The position numbers were made by a program, and so were the translations under genes. Below, one piece after another: positions 29,304 to 38,504 of a stretch of 64,000 nt of DNA (position 1 is its first letter; every line of letters begins with the position of its first letter). Location of the stretch: positions 104,181 to 168,180 of the forward strand of contig JAQXOB010000020.1 of assembly GCA_029098305.1 (NCBI GenBank), written 5' to 3'. The notes under the pieces are model-generated. The model was not told where the DNA came from and did not search any database. It saw only the letters and a program-made list of their open reading frames with translations. The DNA comes from Clostridia bacterium (GTDB taxonomy: Bacteria > Bacillota > Clostridia > Oscillospirales > Acutalibacteraceae).

Positions 29304-30773
29304 TTATATTTCTATTAACTTAGCAAGATATTTTTGAATCATAGTAACATCTTCCATTGTAACCTTAGCATCATAGTTACAATCGGCGTTTTCCAAAGCA
29401 TTTGATCCAAGGCTTTCAAGCGTTATGATATCTGCTATCACTTTCTGAAGATCAGTTACATCTTCCATTGTAACTATACCATCACAGTTTACATCACCTG
29501 TTACCATAAATGACATCGCCTTAACATGATAAAATGTTATAAGCGAACCATCTCCGCTTACAGATATCTCCGCATCAACTATTTCATCATTAATTACAAG
29601 CTTTGTATCATATCCAAATCGAACATTTTCATCAAGATTTTTTAGAGATATGGTGTAATAATATGTTTCACCATCTTCAAATTTGTCAATCAGATTTATA
29701 TCGTTAGAAATGTAATGATCGTTTATGTGTTCTGTAGAAGATATTGATGAATTATTTTCATAGTTTTCCCAAGCTTCATAGTCAATTTCATATAAATTTT
29801 TATATTCATCGGGAACTGATGCTGTGAATATAGGTCTATCGTCAATCTTAAAATTCAAAGTTGCATCATTAACTATAATTTCTTTAAGAGTTGGCAAATG
29901 AATATAAAACTGCACACAATCTGTAAAAACTGTAGGATCAGCCTCTGCAACGGAATCTATAACAAAAGGTAATCCTTCTTCTAGGTCCTTTAGAGCTTCA
30001 ACCATTCCGTGATAATTTGGATCAAATGATGGTGGACTTGTAGCTGCACAGCTATTACCATACGCAGAGAATGATCCATCAGCTATATATATATTCTGGC
30101 AATTAACACCAATACTTGATGCTGACTCAGATGAATATGCATATAGATTTCCATGTTTGAGGTCAAGAGATTCTGCATAAATTCCTACAGATGAATTTTC
30201 AGCAATATTACTTCCAAATTCAAAATGTGATCCATCTAAAAGAACATTTCCACCACAATATAGACCGTAGCTGTTATCTATATTGCAATCTTCGCCATGC
30301 TCATAGGTACGACACTCAGTGTAAACATTGTAAATGCTGAGATCTCCATCAACATATATTCCATATGAGTCAGACTTTGTGGGATCAGCATAAACGAACA
30401 TATATGCTCCATTGTCGTCTGCTGAAATAATACTAAGATTACCACCCTTAACTGTAAATTCCGGTTGCTTATCAATTAAGGCATTGTAAGCTACAGTTGC
30501 CGTACCCTTTATTATGAGCTTCAAATCACCCATATTATTTGCAACTATACTATAAGCTAAAAAATTGTAGAGTATCAGTTCATTAGTTTCAGCATTATAT
30601 TCAGCAGAAGTGATAGAACCAGACTCTTCATCTTTTATTTCTATCCTCTCAATCTCAACAATATTTTTTCCATCAAGCATAATATATGATGAGCTATCAG
30701 CGTTTGCATAAACGGATACAAATGACATTATCATACATATGGTAAGCAAGCAAGATACTATTTTCCTTTTCAT
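29304..30773 (-). CDS. Secreted dockerin protein with predicted beta-helix region
   Basis: 489 residues. A signal peptide (about 1-25) precedes a long region rich in short beta-strand repeats ending in G-D-L, G-N-L, G-G-N-V and D-G-S-F turns (about 80-245). This resembles the carbohydrate-binding beta-helix proteins of clostridia (Cthe_2159 type), though that match is only by pattern. A C-terminal dockerin follows (about 426-489) with two complete calcium loops, G-D-V-N-C-D-G and A-D-C-N-Y-D-A, each followed by V-T-M-E-D-V-T. No catalytic motif is visible, so it may be a binding or adhesive component of the surface complex. The ATG at 30773 is chosen because the signal peptide begins there. 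Confidence 0.82.
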   Translation of the reverse strand: MKRKIVSCLLTICMIMSFVSVYANADSSSYIMLDGKNIVEIERIEIKDEESGSITSAEYNAETNELILYNFLAYSIVANNMGDLKLIIKGTATVAYNALIDKQPEFTVKGGNLSIISADDNGAYMFVYADPTKSDSYGIYVDGDLSIYNVYTECRTYEHGEDCNIDNSYGLYCGGNVLLDGSHFEFGSNIAENSSVGIYAESLDLKHGNLYAYSSESASSIGVNCQNIYIADGSFSAYGNSCAATSPPSFDPNYHGMVEALKDLEEGLPFVIDSVAEADPTVFTDCVQFYIHLPTLKEIIVNDATLNFKIDDRPIFTASVPDEYKNLYEIDYEAWENYENNSSISSTEHINDHYISNDINLIDKFEDGETYYYTISLKNLDENVRFGYDTKLVINDEIVDAEISVSGDGSLITFYHVKAMSFMVTGDVNCDGIVTMEDVTDLQKVIADIITLESLGSNALENADCNYDAKVTMEDVTMIQKYLAKLIEI

Positions 30774-30846
30774 TTTTTCTAACCCCTGCATTAAATCGTA
30801 GATTAATATATTATCTGATATAATCTTATTTCAAGCAAAAATAAAA

Positions 30847-31536
30847 TTATTCAATATTTGTTTTTCGTAATAGACTAGCAGTTTCTTCTATACATTGTGG
30901 TTTTATATCCATTTTTTTACCTGCATTTCTATAATCAAAAGAGTTACAAAATTCATCTATTTCAATTCTTTTTTGGCTGAGATAGCGTGATGTAATATTA
31001 TTAAGCTGATTATATAATATCGGCACTAAACGTGATGGCACTTCTCCACTACAAGCACTATCGAGCAAACTTTCATAGTGTTCCAAGCAGAAATACTCTT
31101 GCTCGTTGAATAGCTTTCGAAAATCTTCATTCTTAGTCCACATTGAAAGGACTGATTTTGTAAGGTGATCCATACCCCATGATATTTTTTCGCAAACATA
31201 ACAGCTGAAATTTAGTTTTTTAAGTGCATTTATTGTTTTTTTATTTGGCTTACCCTTAACAGAGTCTGGAATCATCTCTTCCGAAATCAATTTGAGGTGA
31301 CTTTGGAGCATGAGTGCAATCTGAAGTCTTTTGCCTGAGCTGATCATTTGGTCATAATGCTCTCTGCAAAAGCCTAGTCTGTTTGTAACTACTCTAACAT
31401 CAGGTTGCATCATAGCATCTCCAAGTATATATTCTACACCCAGATCTTCCAGCATAGAATACATTCTGCAGAAAGGACATCCCTTCTTATGAGAAAAAAT
31501 CTCATTGATTGATATTGTACCTATATTTTCCTGCAT
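30847..31536 (-). CDS. DUF6062-family cysteine/histidine-rich protein
   Basis: 229 residues with four Cys/His pairs spaced as for zinc ligands: C-P-F-C near 20, C-R-E-H near 58, C-Y-V-C near 112, and C-L-E-H near 152. This pattern matches DUF6062, common in Clostridia and of unknown function. It is cytoplasmic by sequence (no signal or membrane segment). It lies downstream of aspS, with a hairpin between them, and starts at an ATG behind AGAGGAG. Confidence 0.75.
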   Translation of the reverse strand: MQENIGTISINEIFSHKKGCPFCRMYSMLEDLGVEYILGDAMMQPDVRVVTNRLGFCREHYDQMISSGKRLQIALMLQSHLKLISEEMIPDSVKGKPNKKTINALKKLNFSCYVCEKISWGMDHLTKSVLSMWTKNEDFRKLFNEQEYFCLEHYESLLDSACSGEVPSRLVPILYNQLNNITSRYLSQKRIEIDEFCNSFDYRNAGKKMDIKPQCIEETASLLRKTNIE

Positions 31537-31560
31537 AGATAATACTCCTCTTTATACAAA

Positions 31561-31589
31561 TTAAAGCTGCACAACAAGTACAGCTTTAA
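31561..31589 (-). terminator. Hairpin after aspS
   Basis: TTAAAGCTG and CAGCTTTAA form a 9-bp stem with an 11-nt loop, 9 nt past the aspS stop. On the minus strand it is followed by only a short T-run, so partial termination is likely. Confidence 0.5.
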
Positions 31590-31597
31590 TATATTCA

Positions 31598-33379
31598 TTA
31601 ATTTTCTTTTTTGATTTGTATTCCAAGCACATCTAGGCTATCCTGGTCGACCGGTGATGGACAGGATGACATAAGCTCAGATGCATTTTGAACCTTAGGG
31701 AATGCAGTAACATCACGAAGATTATCATTTCCACTCAAAATCATTGCAAGTCTATCGAGACCTATTCCCATTCCACCATGTGGTGGTGCACCATATTTAT
31801 AAGCCTCTACAAGGAAACCGAACTTTGCTTCTATCTCTTCATCGGTTAGATTAAGCGCACGGAACATCTTCTGCTGAAGCTCATAATCTGTAATTCTGAT
31901 TGAACCACTTGAAAGCTCTGTGCCGTTCAAAACAAGATCATAAGCCTTTGCGATTACCTTAGATGGATCGCTTTCGAGATATTGTAGGCATTCTTCCTTT
32001 GGCATTGTAAATGGATGATGCATTGCAAGCCACTCGCCTGTCTCTTCATCCTGCTCAAAGAATGGAAAATCTACAATCCATAACAAATTATATTTATCTT
32101 TTGGTATAATATCAAGCTGTTTTGCGACCTTTAGTCTTAATGCACCAAGTGTGGAAAGTGTGATACTGTTTTTATCTGCTGCAAATAGCACCACATCGCC
32201 TTTTTCTGCACCTAATCTTTCGAGGATAGCTTCAAGCTCGCCCTCTTTCATAAACTTTGAGAATGAGCATGAAGGAGCATCATCAAGCCAACGTACAAAA
32301 GCGAGACCTTTGCCACCAATGCCTTTTACAAATTCTGTAAGCTTATCAATCTCTTTTCTTGTTAGAACGCTTGCAGCATTTTTTGCTACAATTGCTCTTA
32401 CACTTCCGCCAGACTCTACTGCTGATTTAAACACACCAAACTCAGTATCTTTTACAAGATCACTTATATTTTTTATTTCCATACCAAAGCGTGTATCAGG
32501 CTTATCTGAACCATAACGCTCCATAGCATCTTTATAAGAAAGACGCGGCAAAGGAAGTTGAATATCTACATCTATAATTTCTTTGAAGAGACGTTTTAAA
32601 AATCCTTCGTTCATTTCGAGAATATCTTCAACATCTACGAAGGACATTTCTAAGTCGATCTGAGTGAATTCCGGCTGACGGTCTGCACGCAGGTCTTCAT
32701 CTCTAAAGCATCTTGCAAGCTGAATATATCTATCAAAACCTGAGAGCATCAAAAGCTGCTTATAAATCTGTGGAGACTGTGGTAAAGCATAAAATTTACC
32801 TGGATGAACTCTGGATGGAACGAGATAATCTCTAGCACCTTCCGGAGTTGATTTTATCATCATAGGAGTTTCTATCTCTACAAATCCATTTTCGTGATAA
32901 TAATCACGTGCAACCTTTGCTATTCTGCTACGCATCATTATGCTGTCTTGCAAAGGTTTTCTTCTTAAATCAAGATAACGATATTTGAGTCTAAGCTCTT
33001 CATTTACATTTGTTTCATCTACTATTTCAAAAGGCGGAGTTTCTGCCTTGGAAAGAATACGAAGCTCTTTTACTTCTAGCTCAACATCGCCGGTAGGTAT
33101 TTCCGGATTTTTAGAGCTTCTCTCTCTTACTATTCCTCTTGCAGCAAGAACATATTCGCCTCTAATTGAAAATGCCTTGTCAAAAATCTCTTTATCAGTA
33201 TTATTATCAAAAGCTAACTGTGCAATACCTGTGCGGTCACGCAAATCTATGAAAATAAGCTGTCCTAAATCTCTCTGTCTCTGAACCCAGCCGCATAATG
33301 TAACTTCTTTTCCACAATCAGAAATTCTCAAAGTTCCACAATAGCAACTGCGTTTCATTCCGAGCATACTTTCTGCCAT
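31598..33379 (-). CDS. aspS: Aspartate--tRNA ligase
   Basis: A 593-residue class II aminoacyl-tRNA synthetase of the bacterial type. It has an N-terminal OB anticodon-binding domain, motif 2 (F-R-D-E-D-L-R-A-D-R-Q-P-E-F-T-Q), the bacterial GAD insertion in the middle, and motif 3 G-I-G-L-D-R near the C-terminus. The length is normal. The ATG has GGAAGGA upstream. It lies downstream of hisS, and I see no T-box leader in the 85-nt gap, so the pair seems to share transcription. Whether the enzyme is discriminating or also charges tRNA(Asn) cannot be told here. Confidence 0.97.
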   Translation of the reverse strand: MAESMLGMKRSCYCGTLRISDCGKEVTLCGWVQRQRDLGQLIFIDLRDRTGIAQLAFDNNTDKEIFDKAFSIRGEYVLAARGIVRERSSKNPEIPTGDVELEVKELRILSKAETPPFEIVDETNVNEELRLKYRYLDLRRKPLQDSIMMRSRIAKVARDYYHENGFVEIETPMMIKSTPEGARDYLVPSRVHPGKFYALPQSPQIYKQLLMLSGFDRYIQLARCFRDEDLRADRQPEFTQIDLEMSFVDVEDILEMNEGFLKRLFKEIIDVDIQLPLPRLSYKDAMERYGSDKPDTRFGMEIKNISDLVKDTEFGVFKSAVESGGSVRAIVAKNAASVLTRKEIDKLTEFVKGIGGKGLAFVRWLDDAPSCSFSKFMKEGELEAILERLGAEKGDVVLFAADKNSITLSTLGALRLKVAKQLDIIPKDKYNLLWIVDFPFFEQDEETGEWLAMHHPFTMPKEECLQYLESDPSKVIAKAYDLVLNGTELSSGSIRITDYELQQKMFRALNLTDEEIEAKFGFLVEAYKYGAPPHGGMGIGLDRLAMILSGNDNLRDVTAFPKVQNASELMSSCPSPVDQDSLDVLGIQIKKEN

Positions 33380-33464
33380 AATTTAAAGTCCTTCCTAAAT
33401 CAATGTTTTAAAATTCTATTAATAAACTGCTTGACATAGTGCTGATTAAAGTACTAATTAATTA

Positions 33465-34772
33465 TTATTTCAAAAAAGCAATCAAAAAACTCTCAAAGAA
33501 TTTATCGTCTATATCAAGATCAAATTTTTCTCCTGTTTCCATGTTTTTCATTATAGCTTTTTTAGAATTAACTTCATCGTCACCAATAACCACTGTGAAG
33601 CGTGCCTTTATCTTATCGGCATATTTCATTTGTGCTTTAAGGCTTCTGCCGGTAACATCGCAATCTGCATATATGCCACTATTTCTCACTTCACGGGTAA
33701 GCCTAAAGGCTTCTTTTTCGCCTAATTCACCTAATCCGATAAAATAAACTCCACAATTATCCGGTTTCGGAATCTCTATATTTTCCTTTTCGAGCAAACT
33801 CAAAAGTCTTTCTAAGCCTAATCCAAATCCAAGTGCCGGCATAGCCTGACCGCCTAACTCTTCGATAAGACCATCATAACGACCACCGCCACACACAGTA
33901 CCCTGAGCGCCTATACAATCGCTTACAAATTCAAATACTGTCTTGGTGTAGTAATCAAGACCACGAACAATTTGTGGATCAACTATATATTCTACATTCA
34001 TATAGTCAAGCAAGCTCTTTACCTTTTCAAAGTGGTTTCCGCATTCTTCACATAAATAGTCGAGAACTACCGGAGCACCTTCGGCTATCTTTTTACACAC
34101 ATTGCTCTTACAATCAAGAATTCTCATAGGATTTCTATCTAGTCTTGTAAGGCAAGTGTCGCAGAGTTGATCTTTAAACTGTGAAAAATAATCTTTAAGT
34201 GCTTGTTGATACTTCTGTCTGCACGTAGGGCAACCAATAGAGTTTATCTTTAGCTTAAGATTTGCGATGCCCATTCTTTTGAACATTGCATTAATTGTGC
34301 ATATCAAATCAGCATCGGCTGTTGGTGATGCTGAACCATACATTTCCATACCAAATTGATGAAATTCTCTATATCTACCAGCTTGTGGTTTTTCATAGCG
34401 ATAACAAGAGGTGATATAATATGTTTTTATTGGCAAACCCTCATTATATACAGCATTCTCAAGCATTGCTCTAGCCGCTCCTGCTGTACCTTCAGGACGC
34501 AAAGTGATAGACGTACCACCTTTTGTATCAAAGGTGTACATCTCCTTTTGCACCACGTCTGTAGTCTCACCAACGCTTCTGTTAAAAAGCTCTGTATGTT
34601 CAAAAACAGGTGTTCTTATCTCTTTATATCCGCATAGTTGTGCTTCATTGCTAAGTAGATTTTCTATAAAATGCCATTTGTAAGAGTCAGCAGGCAAAAC
34701 ATCCTGTGCTCCCTTTACACGTTTTGTGATTAGATTCATATATTCAGGAATGGCTAAAAATAAGCCACTCAA
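33465..34772 (-). CDS. hisS: Histidine--tRNA ligase
   Basis: A class II synthetase of about 435 residues. It shows V-K-G-A-Q-D-V-L-P at the N-terminus, motif 2 Y-R-Y-E-K-P-Q-A-G-R-Y-R-E-F-H-Q, the histidine-binding V-R-G-L-D-Y-Y-T-K-T, and motif 3 A-L-G-F-G-L-G-L-E-R. The TTG at 34772 has GAAGGGA at good spacing, while the ATG at 34739 (the more usual N-terminus) has no ribosome binding site; the extra 11 residues are therefore plausible but not certain. A CxxC/Cx2C cluster in the middle is common in clostridial HisRS. Confidence 0.95.
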   Translation of the reverse strand: MSGLFLAIPEYMNLITKRVKGAQDVLPADSYKWHFIENLLSNEAQLCGYKEIRTPVFEHTELFNRSVGETTDVVQKEMYTFDTKGGTSITLRPEGTAGAARAMLENAVYNEGLPIKTYYITSCYRYEKPQAGRYREFHQFGMEMYGSASPTADADLICTINAMFKRMGIANLKLKINSIGCPTCRQKYQQALKDYFSQFKDQLCDTCLTRLDRNPMRILDCKSNVCKKIAEGAPVVLDYLCEECGNHFEKVKSLLDYMNVEYIVDPQIVRGLDYYTKTVFEFVSDCIGAQGTVCGGGRYDGLIEELGGQAMPALGFGLGLERLLSLLEKENIEIPKPDNCGVYFIGLGELGEKEAFRLTREVRNSGIYADCDVTGRSLKAQMKYADKIKARFTVVIGDDEVNSKKAIMKNMETGEKFDLDIDDKFFESFLIAFLK

Positions 34773-34799
34773 ACTTACATTCCCTTCGTTTTAATATGA

Positions 34800-35198
34800 T
34801 TAAGCCTTCACTATATTTCTCCAGTCGAGATCTCCTCTTTCAAGACCATGTATTAAAACCTCAGCTGTTGCAATATTTGTGGCAACAGGTATACTATGCA
34901 TATCACATATGCGCAATATCTCAAGATCACTTGATCTCTCATCTTTAACAACAAGAGGATCTCTAAAGAAAAGAAGCATATCTATTTCATTACATGATAT
35001 TCTTGCAGATATCTGTTGTGCACCACCCTGAGCTCCACTCAAAAATCTCTGAATCTGGAGTCCTGAAACCTCCGAAATCATTTTTCCTGTTGTACCTGTT
35101 GCACACAAAGTGTGTTTGTTTAGTATTCCAGAGTATGCAATACAAAACTGAACCATCAGTTCTTTTTTCTTATCATGTGCTATTAATGCAATATTCAT
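34800..35198 (-). CDS. Methylglyoxal-synthase-like protein with altered active site
   Basis: 132 residues with the MGS-like fold and family landmarks I-A-H-D-K-K-K, A-T-G-T-T-G-K and V-A-T-N-I-A-T-A. Against E. coli MgsA, the conserved G-G-D-Q-Q reads G-G-A-Q-Q, so the catalytic base Asp71 is Ala, and the segment holding His98 (P-H-D-P-D) is replaced by V-K-D-E-R-S-S-D. His19/Asp20 and Asp91 (F-F-R-D-P-L) remain. Canonical conversion of dihydroxyacetone phosphate to methylglyoxal is therefore doubtful. It sits between minD and hisS, 32 nt from the former. The family call is sure; the activity is not. Confidence 0.85.
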   Translation of the reverse strand: MNIALIAHDKKKELMVQFCIAYSGILNKHTLCATGTTGKMISEVSGLQIQRFLSGAQGGAQQISARISCNEIDMLLFFRDPLVVKDERSSDLEILRICDMHSIPVATNIATAEVLIHGLERGDLDWRNIVKA

Positions 35199-35230
35199 AA
35201 ATAATTATAATCCCCCTCGATATTATTGTA

Positions 35231-35965
35231 TTATAGCTGTAAAGGCACTCTTTCGCCTTTTATTCTTCTTGTTAATCTTTCAAAAGCTGCAGAAGCAGGA
35301 CTACCTTTCTCTGCAGAACGACCCGATTGAACTGCTGCGACCATGCGCAAATCCTCAGGTATTATTGCAATAAGCTGGGTTTTTGCATAGTCAATAACAA
35401 AATCCAAATCAGGATAAAAGCCCATACCCACGAAGTTATGCCCATTGAATTTATTAATTACCAATTTGATATCGCTTACGCCACAATCAATCAGGCACTG
35501 TCTAACATGCTCGCATCCACGCAAGCTTATAGGCTCGGCATTACAAACTATTAAAGCCAAATCAGCACAAGAAACTGCTGTTCTGAAGCCCATGCCTATG
35601 CCTGCCGGAGAATCTATAATTATATAGTCAAAAACTTCTTCAACTGCTTCAATAAATCTCTTAAAAACGTCTGGACTAAGCTCATCATCCACATTATGTG
35701 GAGCAGGAATCATAAATAAATTGCCGTCACATCCACAGGAATAGACACAATTTTCTATTTCACATTCACCACTAATAGCATCTGCCATATCAAATACTAA
35801 ATTTCTCGAAACGCCAAGCATTATATCAAGTCCACGCATACCGCTGTCACAGTCAATAAGCAAAACCTTGCTTCCACCATTTGCAAGCTCTCTGCCTATA
35901 CCTGCAGAAACTGTGGATTTACCTGTACCACCCTTGCCCGAAGCAACTGCAATAATTTTATTCAT
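35231..35965 (-). CDS. minD: MinD/ParA-type ATPase
   Basis: A 244-residue deviant-Walker-A ATPase: G-K-G-G-T-G-K-S-T near residue 11, D-C-D near 40, and I-I-I-D-S-P-A-G near 117. The sequence fits MinD, which positions the division septum with MinC. No minC or minE is adjacent, and the C-terminal end lacks an obvious long amphipathic membrane helix, so a MinD-like role in another positioning process is possible. The ATG at 35965 has GAGGATGG upstream and is preferred over one 15 nt earlier. The same MinD-MGS gene pair occurs in other Clostridia, as I recall. Confidence 0.85.
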   Translation of the reverse strand: MNKIIAVASGKGGTGKSTVSAGIGRELANGGSKVLLIDCDSGMRGLDIMLGVSRNLVFDMADAISGECEIENCVYSCGCDGNLFMIPAPHNVDDELSPDVFKRFIEAVEEVFDYIIIDSPAGIGMGFRTAVSCADLALIVCNAEPISLRGCEHVRQCLIDCGVSDIKLVINKFNGHNFVGMGFYPDLDFVIDYAKTQLIAIIPEDLRMVAAVQSGRSAEKGSPASAAFERLTRRIKGERVPLQL

Positions 35966-36111
35966 TACAACCATCCTCATTATTCAAATAACTTTATTAA
36001 TAATACCACAAAATAATGAACTCGTCAAACACTTTTTAGGGATTTTTGCATTAAAATTTTGTAATAAATATTTATTATTAATAAAAATAACACAAAAAGA
36101 CTTTACATATA

Positions 36112-37521
36112 TTATTTCTTATTATAAAGAATTGATTTTCCTCTAAAAATATATTCTCCTTTATTTTCTTTTATTATCTTGCCGTATTCACTGATAACAT
36201 TTCCACGCAACAAAACTTTTTCTGGTGCGCCTGTAATACTCGCACCCTCATAAGGTGTATAATCGCAGTTTTGATTCTGATTAGTTGCAGAAATTGTCCA
36301 TTCTTTGTCAGTATTCCAAATAACTATATCTGCATCACTTCCTTCGGCTATCACACCCTTTTGTGGATACATACCATAAAGCTTTGCAGGATTTGTACTC
36401 AGATATGCACACATTTTCTCTTTTGTGATTTTTTTGGTTAATACACCAAAATTATATATTAAAGCTGGGCGGTGCTCTACACCCGGGCATCCATTTGGAA
36501 TTTTGCTAAAGTCTTCCCTGCCCAACTCTTTGTCGTTTTTATAATTAAACGAACAGTGATCTGTTGATATACAATCAATTCGATCATCTCGCAGTGCATC
36601 CCACAAACACTCTTTATCAGCTTCTTTTCTCGGTGGCGGAGACATAACAAATTTTGCAGAAGCAAATTCATCATCCTCTTTTTCACCATATAGTGTACCT
36701 TTTTCATACACAGAATCATCCATAAGAAGATACTGTGGACAGGTTTCTATATAAACCTTATTTCCTTTTTTTCTGAACTGTTCTGCAATATCATAGCCAA
36801 GTTTAGAGCTTAGATGAACAATATTTACCGGCACACCTGCAAGCTCTGCTATTGTTAGATACCTGAAAATAGCCTCTGCCTCTACTAAAGCCGGTCTGGA
36901 AACGGGATGATATTTTGGTGATAGCTTACCTTCTTTCTTTAATTGATTAGTAAGCTGTGTAACCATATCTCCGTTTTCACAATGAGTGCCTACTATACCA
37001 CCCACCTGGTCAACTCTTTTTAATATTTCGAATATATCAGAGTCACTCACTCTCAGGTTATCATATGCCATGTATAGCTTGTAAGAAGTAATTCCGTTTT
37101 CTGTCATTAGGTCAACTTCCTTAGACAGTTCCTCGTTCCACTCAGAAAATGACATATGGAATCCATAGTCACAGCTAGATTTACCGTCAGCTTTTTTATG
37201 CCACACATCTAACGCTTCCATAAGTGTCATTCCACGATCGGCGGTTGCAAAATCTACTACAGATGTGGTTCCACCGGCAATAGCTGCCTTAGTACCTGTA
37301 TAAAAGTCGTCGGCAGTTGTTGTTATAGTTTTAAGATCAAAGTGAGTGTGAGCATCTATGAACCCCGGAAATACAAGTCTTCCGGTTGCATCTATCACTT
37401 CGCAGTCATCTTGGGAGAGATTTTCACCTATCTTTATTATTTTCTCATTTTCGATCAAAATATCAGATACATATGACTTTTCAGCAGTAACGATTGTACC
37501 ACCTTTTATTAATTTTCTCAT
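36112..37521 (-). CDS. Dihydropyrimidinase / D-hydantoinase
   Basis: A 469-residue amidohydrolase of the hydantoinase family. Metal ligands are in D-A-H-T-H-F-D near residue 57, the carboxylated lysine in S-Y-K-L-Y-M-A-Y near 150, histidines in T-H-C-E-N and V-H-L-S-S, and the catalytic aspartate in S-T-D-H-C-S near 319. The family opens cyclic amides such as dihydrouracil or 5-substituted hydantoins. The substrate is not settled by the sequence. The start overlaps the lipid kinase stop by 4 nt (ATGA), so the two are translationally coupled. Confidence 0.9.
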   Translation of the reverse strand: MRKLIKGGTIVTAEKSYVSDILIENEKIIKIGENLSQDDCEVIDATGRLVFPGFIDAHTHFDLKTITTTADDFYTGTKAAIAGGTTSVVDFATADRGMTLMEALDVWHKKADGKSSCDYGFHMSFSEWNEELSKEVDLMTENGITSYKLYMAYDNLRVSDSDIFEILKRVDQVGGIVGTHCENGDMVTQLTNQLKKEGKLSPKYHPVSRPALVEAEAIFRYLTIAELAGVPVNIVHLSSKLGYDIAEQFRKKGNKVYIETCPQYLLMDDSVYEKGTLYGEKEDDEFASAKFVMSPPPRKEADKECLWDALRDDRIDCISTDHCSFNYKNDKELGREDFSKIPNGCPGVEHRPALIYNFGVLTKKITKEKMCAYLSTNPAKLYGMYPQKGVIAEGSDADIVIWNTDKEWTISATNQNQNCDYTPYEGASITGAPEKVLLRGNVISEYGKIIKENKGEYIFRGKSILYNKK

Positions 37522-38483
37522 ATTGAAACCTCGGCTTTCTCTCTTTGTTGTTTACTAAAATTATCCTCTACTATTGGCATTGCACCCTTTGGAACAATAA
37601 AATTTAATGCCGCAGGAACTATCTCTGCGATAAAGTGATTATTTTCTATTATTTCACCATCAAGAGATATACAAAATCCTTCTGGTGCTATCACTTCTAT
37701 ACTCTTGCAACGTGTATATTTTAATATATCGTTAAATTTCGGATTATCGAGGTGTTTTCCAGCTGTGTAGTCACCGATTAGGCTTAAAAATTTAAATCTA
37801 GAAATAGGATCAATTACGCACACCTCTAGCATACCATCATCATTAGAGGCTTTTGGCGAACATCTGAAGGAACCTCCTACAAATTGGGCATTGCCTAGTG
37901 TACACAATAATATTTCACCATCATTTATTGGCTTTCCGTCTATCTTTAATGTACATTTATTTCTCATGCCGGTGAATAATGCTTTTATTACACCTGTTGT
38001 ATATGCTCTTTTGCCACCAATTATCGGTTTTCTTTTCACCTTAATCATAGTTGTGGCAACGACGGCATCAAATCCAAAATCAACTACATTTACAGAATAT
38101 TTATCACCAATCTTTATGAGGTCGATCTTGTGTGGTGTTCCATTAACGAGATTGTCTATATTTAAAAAATTTTCTGCTCCACCGTAATATTTTACAAAAT
38201 CGTTTCCGCTACCACAAGCATAAACAGAAACATACGCATTATCAAACTCTACTGCTCCATTTACAACTTCATTGAATGTACCATCACCGCCACAAGCATA
38301 AAAGCAAGTATCTTCAGAATGTTCTGAGCAATACTGTCTAATAAATCTTGTGGCATCCTTTGGTGCAGTAGTTCTGTAAACATCATAATCTATCGTGTTG
38401 CCATATTTTTTCAATGATTCCAAAATAGTAGCTTCGTGATTCACACGTCCTGCTGACGGATTGATAATAAACAAATGTTTCAA
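37518..38483 (-). CDS. Diacylglycerol kinase family lipid kinase
   Basis: A 321-residue protein of the YegS/DagK/LCB5 fold, with I-N-P-S-A-G near the N-terminus and the nucleotide-binding G-G-D-G-T-F-N-E-V near residue 65. Members phosphorylate diacylglycerol or related lipids. The start is TTG, with CAGGAGG 8 nt upstream. It overlaps the downstream hydantoinase gene by 4 nt, and a YhhN-family membrane protein lies 21 nt upstream. Confidence 0.92.
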   Translation of the reverse strand: MKHLFIINPSAGRVNHEATILESLKKYGNTIDYDVYRTTAPKDATRFIRQYCSEHSEDTCFYACGGDGTFNEVVNGAVEFDNAYVSVYACGSGNDFVKYYGGAENFLNIDNLVNGTPHKIDLIKIGDKYSVNVVDFGFDAVVATTMIKVKRKPIIGGKRAYTTGVIKALFTGMRNKCTLKIDGKPINDGEILLCTLGNAQFVGGSFRCSPKASNDDGMLEVCVIDPISRFKFLSLIGDYTAGKHLDNPKFNDILKYTRCKSIEVIAPEGFCISLDGEIIENNHFIAEIVPAALNFIVPKGAMPIVEDNFSKQQREKAEVSI

Positions 38484-38504
38484 TTTTCTCGCCTCCTGTA
38501 ATTT

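Noticed and set aside
33380..33464. Possible T-box leader for aspS or hisS
   Set aside because: The gaps before aspS (85 nt) and hisS (27 nt) are too short for a T-box, and no T-box core sequence is visible.
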